From contig NC_088171.1 in the NCBI RefSeq assembly GCF_028769735.1, forward strand, positions 76,587,216 through 76,651,215: a stretch of 64,000 bases of DNA. Direction: 5' to 3'. A model generated the notes under the pieces. The model did not search any database and had not been told where the DNA came from. It saw only the letters and a list, made by a program, of their open reading frames with translations. Shown here in pieces: positions 60,301-64,000 of the stretch. This stretch comes from Zonotrichia leucophrys gambelii. Lineage: Eukaryota > Chordata > Aves > Passeriformes > Passerellidae. Positions within the stretch are counted from its first letter, which is position 1. The number at the start of each line of letters is the position of its first letter. The position numbers and the translations under genes are program-made.

Positions 60301-61216
60301 TTCTGTAAATTCCTCTGCCTTCTGTAAACCACACTGAAATTTATCAATAGACAACTGAAACTCTATTATGTAAGATAAACATAGATTAAGATTACTAATG
60401 CTCTACAAGTGGTGGGGCTCTTTGGGGTTGTGAGACATCTTATCTGAGAAATTCTGAATAAGTCATGATTGCCATGGGCTAAGACTAGACACCAACCCTA
60501 AGCAAGTGGCTTTGATTTCCCATATTAAACATTAATATGGTATATGCTTTCTTTTTTTCTCTCTTTCTTAATTTATTCTAAGACAGTTCCCAATTTTAGC
60601 TGGTTTTCTTCCAATTAAAGGTGTGAAAAAACTAATTATAAGCTCATAAACACATAGAAATGACATGAACTTCTATACATTTCTTCTCAATAGTTGAAAA
60701 AAGCCACACACCAAGGAATTGCATCAATTCAACTCTCTTAAATCAGGATAAGTGAATTATATTGATTTAGTTTAATTCTCTAACAAGCTAAATGAATGCA
60801 TTCTAATTCAGAATAACCAGAGTTTTACTTATTCAACAACGTCAATTTAGAAGGAAATTTACTAAAATTCAATTCAGATTGTTTATGTATGTAGAAAAAG
60901 TCTATGGGGAAGCATACGCTGGATAGCCTTAGGAAATAGCATCATATATTTCTATTCCAACATGGTATGCAGCACCTATTCCAGAAGTTCAAAAGTTCAA
61001 ATAGGACATTGTACCAGTAAGTAATAATTTTTAATTCTTTCCTTACCATATTATCGCAACACACAAAATGCATGTGTGTGAGGAGATATCTTTTGGTGTA
61101 TTAAAAAAGAAACAAGTGGTTTTGGCCATGAAATATAGATTGTCAATATCAGTAAGGGCTGGATACAAAGTACAAAAATAATGCATGAAAGCATGAAAAA
61201 AGAAGGAATAATTAGG
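57391..61216. other. Unique AT-rich sequence, no gene seen
   Basis: No transposable element is recognised. A poly-T run (about 59088-59105) and a poly-A run (about 59136-59151) lie 30 bp apart. Open frames are at most 73 codons. Confidence 0.5.
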
Positions 61217-61300
61217 TAGAATCATATAACTGTAGAATATGCTGATTTGGAAGGGATCCACAAGAACCACGGAGTCCAACTCCGAATGCACCTGATACTA
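61217..61300 (-). mobile_element. CR1 LINE, terminal fragment
   Basis: TAGAATCATATAACTGTAGA, then GATTTGGAAGGGATCCACAA and CGGAGTCCAACTCC are a diverged CR1 3' end read in reverse. Only about 85 bp remain. Confidence 0.75.
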
Positions 61301-63263
61301 TGGAAAACAGGCTTTGGATATTTTGCCCTTATTTAATTTTACTGCCAAGAACCAGGTTCTGTTAAACCCATTCTAGCAAAAGTTAAAACCTGAATGCAGT
61401 ACTGTTCAAGAAATGAATTCATTCTTAGCATCTGAATTATTGCTGGACATTGCTTTAAGGTTGCTTTACACTTTTTTCCACTGTTTCCCATGGAACAATT
61501 TCAGGGTGAGGTGCATTACTTCAAAATAATGGCAGCAGGATTCATCCTGATTTGGCTAAAGAGGAAATTCAGATATGTGTTTCTATTATTTTAATGAAGT
61601 GACTCAGCAGGATTTCATTTTTTCCAACAATTATGAAAATAAAATTACAAATGTATACAACACTGGTCTGTCCTCCCCATGAAAATCCAAATGTTTTTCC
61701 ATCCACAGAGCAAAGAGGTTTCGCTAATTTTGCTATTTCCCAGCTCAGCTAAAAATAAAATTAAATAAATATGTGCCAATTTCAAAGTGATTCTATTATA
61801 AATGCTCAATATATTCTTTCATTCACCCTTTTGTTGTTTTTCTTTTCATTTTTGCCGCTGAAAGAACTGTCCAGTTTACATCTGTAGAATTAGAGAAACA
61901 TGTTGAGCACTTATTACCTCAAGAATTTTCCATCCTTCAAAATATACTTTAGAAATTTGGTAGAAGGACCCAGTGTTTTGTGGTTTTCCTAATTTTGTTT
62001 GTCTGTTGTTTTCTAAGAAATATTCTCACTCAATCACCTTCATCCTCTGAAGGAAAGACGAAGAGATTCTGTTATTCCAGAAAAGTTTTATAGAGAATTT
62101 ATTTAATCTTCATTGTTTAAATACAGATTAAATTTATTGGCTTCCTATAATGATAGAGAAAGTCGAATTTGAACAAAATGACAAAAATGCACATGATTCC
62201 AGAACCACTCGGATGTTTTCAAAAGAAGAGGCTATGCATCTGCAGACTTCCAGCTTATATCTGTGTTTCATGTACGTATGCAAACTCTGACTTTTGAGTC
62301 ACAAAATTTTTTTGCAGTTTCAAATTCTTTCAGAACTTTGCTGAAGTCTGGGAATATGCATGCAGCTGCACATTCCCAGCATCTTCTAAGAGTTTTGTGT
62401 GATTCATACCAAAGATATACATTCTAAGAGAAGAAGTGTTATTTAAGAGCCTTAAAAATTTATTAACATTTTAATGGATGCTTGGCAAGTTTTAAAGTAA
62501 AATTTGGCTATAAAAATAATTCAAGAAACCTAAATGCAAAAATATGCTTATCATGATTCTCACCAATAAGTCACTAAATTCAGTGATGCTGTTTAAATTC
62601 TAAATTTTAAAAGCCCCAAATCCCCATATTCACATCTATCCCTGGGGTACCCAACTTTCTTTCAAGAGAAAGGACAACATATTTGTCATAGAAAACTGTC
62701 AGTGCATGACAGATCATATGCCACAAATAGTAGTGGGACTTCTTTGAAATTATGGCCTTGCTGAATACTTAGAATATGCTTAAGCATATGCAGAAATGTG
62801 TGTTAAATATATTAAGCTTAAATAAAGCTTCCAGAAACAGAGGATTTATTTTGACACTTTGATTAACAGTTTTAAATAGAAAGAAATAATACTCAGATAT
62901 GCCCCACACATTTCCACATATCAGAGAAGGTATTCCTCAATATAAACAATTTATAAAATGGTCTCTCAATATGCCATTGTTTTTGTTTTATGAGAGGCTT
63001 GGTTGATTTACCCTGGTTTTCCTGGGGAGGGATGTGATGGCTTTGTTGAAATGAGTGCTCTTCTGTCAGGAATATATTTGTGTTTCTTTATTACTGAATG
63101 TAGAATAAAAAGCCTCTTATAGTCCTGCAGAATCAGTAAACAGAACATAGATCACTACAAATACAGAATGGGTTGTACATGACTTGATGTCCCATCCTCC
63201 AAACTCTTACTTGTGAGATTAAAACAATAATTTTCAAAATATTGCAGATAAGACATACAGTGA
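61301..63263. other. Unique AT-rich sequence, no gene seen
   Basis: No gene or repeat family is recognisable. Confidence 0.5.
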
Positions 63264-64000
63264 TGTGTTCAGTCACAAAGGCACAGGAGACTCTTGGCTA
63301 ATTTAAGGCAAAACAATGCCCAATGGTCAATTAGAAAGTTTTATTGATGGCAAAAATTATTTAAACCTTAAACATTAAGGTAGTTTGAATGGCCCATGGT
63401 GGCAATGATTTAACTTTCCTGAGCAGAAGGGAAATTCCAACTTTTCTGACTAACTTTTCGTAACAGCACATGACAACAAATTCTGATCAGCCCATAGTAG
63501 CAGTGTTTTATACTTTTAAACTTATGCCAGGCTGAACAACCCAACACAGAAGCAATATAGATTTGTAAGGAGAGGAAGAGAAGAAGAAGGAAAGATAAGA
63601 AAATAGAGGAAAAGATCAGGATCACTAGGCAGAGTTCCAGAGACATCTCTGGTTCATTTCCTTTGGATGGAGGGTGAGCACCCAGCCCCTCTCACTTGTG
63701 CCATTTATAGGTTAGCCCTTGCATATTCACAATTTGTTATTTTTGAACTCTTCAGAAGTGGACAGGGGGAGTCTTTTGCTTTCAATCCCACTCTCTCTGT
63801 CAGACACGCAAGTGCAGTTCTGTCTCAAACTTGGGTTTAGAGATAGTTGTTATCCAGAAGAAGGAAGCTGGTCCCAGAAAAATGCTATCCTGCCTCTGCA
63901 AGACCCTCTTTGGGTCTTATCTCATTGGCATGGTAACATTCCTTTTCTTTTCTGCCAAGTGTTTGAAATATTTACTCTTTCAGTTTTTTAGTCTCTCAAG
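63264..64000 (-). mobile_element. Possible LTR on the reverse strand, running off the window
   Basis: On the reverse strand a TATA-like CTATAAATGG (63701-63710) is followed, about 360 bp downstream, by a polyadenylation signal AATAAA (complement of TTTATT, 63340-63345). The interval between is GC-richer and partly polypyrimidine on that strand. A forward TGTG at 63264 could mark the CACA end. The arrangement is LTR-like, but I do not recognise the family with certainty, and the upstream part would lie beyond the window. It may instead be unique DNA. Confidence 0.33.

Overview
This window looks like a gene-poor, AT-rich stretch of a bird nuclear genome, probably a passerine. The diagnosis comes from its repeats. 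There are eight recognisable CR1 LINE copies, most seen in reverse orientation with the TCATAGAATCA end that CR1 leaves on the opposite strand. There are also several endogenous-retrovirus long terminal repeats (LTRs) of types I recognise from songbird and galliform genomes, including one bounded by TGTCATGGTTTGA / TCAAACCATGAC. I found no convincing host protein-coding exon, tRNA, rRNA, CRISPR array or bacterial-type feature. The open reading frames are short and unconserved in appearance, except those that are pieces of the CR1 second ORF or artefacts of a tandem repeat. The window is best read as intergenic or deep-intronic DNA.

Layout from left to right: 1-6.4 kb is mostly unique AT-rich DNA with a TA-rich microsatellite near 0.4-0.55 kb and a GC-richer unclassified block at 4.8-5.4 kb. 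At 6.38-7.9 kb lies an LTR-like element split by about 85 copies of a 10-bp minisatellite, flanked by a perfect 17-bp direct repeat. From 8 to 19.3 kb there is unique DNA, simple repeats and one CR1 tail (12.5-12.9 kb). At 19.28-20.79 kb is a long reverse-strand CR1 with decayed reverse-transcriptase sequence, followed by shorter CR1 pieces at 25.2 and 30.1-31.0 kb. At 32.3-33.1 kb is a probable LTR, and at 34.6-35.4 kb a forward CR1. At 36.517-37.833 kb is a 1.3-kb solo LTR with a 5-bp target-site duplication, much more GC- and CpG-rich than its surroundings. At 40.8-42.6 kb is a forward CR1 interrupted by a reverse-strand LTR. From 42.6 to 52.1 kb the DNA is nearly repeat-free, but holds a perfect 21-bp-arm hairpin at 43.67-43.72 kb. 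At 52.2 and 54.8 kb are two LTRs of one ERVL-like family in the same orientation. Small CR1 tails lie at 57.2 and 61.2 kb, and a possible reverse-strand LTR runs into the right edge.

No gene set works together here. The biology is that of repeat colonisation and decay: CR1 retrotransposition, LTR insertion followed by recombination to solo LTRs, one nested insertion, one tandem-repeat expansion inside an LTR, and small template-switch-like rearrangements. I see no sign of an undescribed multi-gene system. The most unusual item is the minisatellite-expanded LTR at 6.4-7.9 kb. Family assignments rest on remembered consensus sequences and visible motifs, not on a database search, and most repeat boundaries are approximate.
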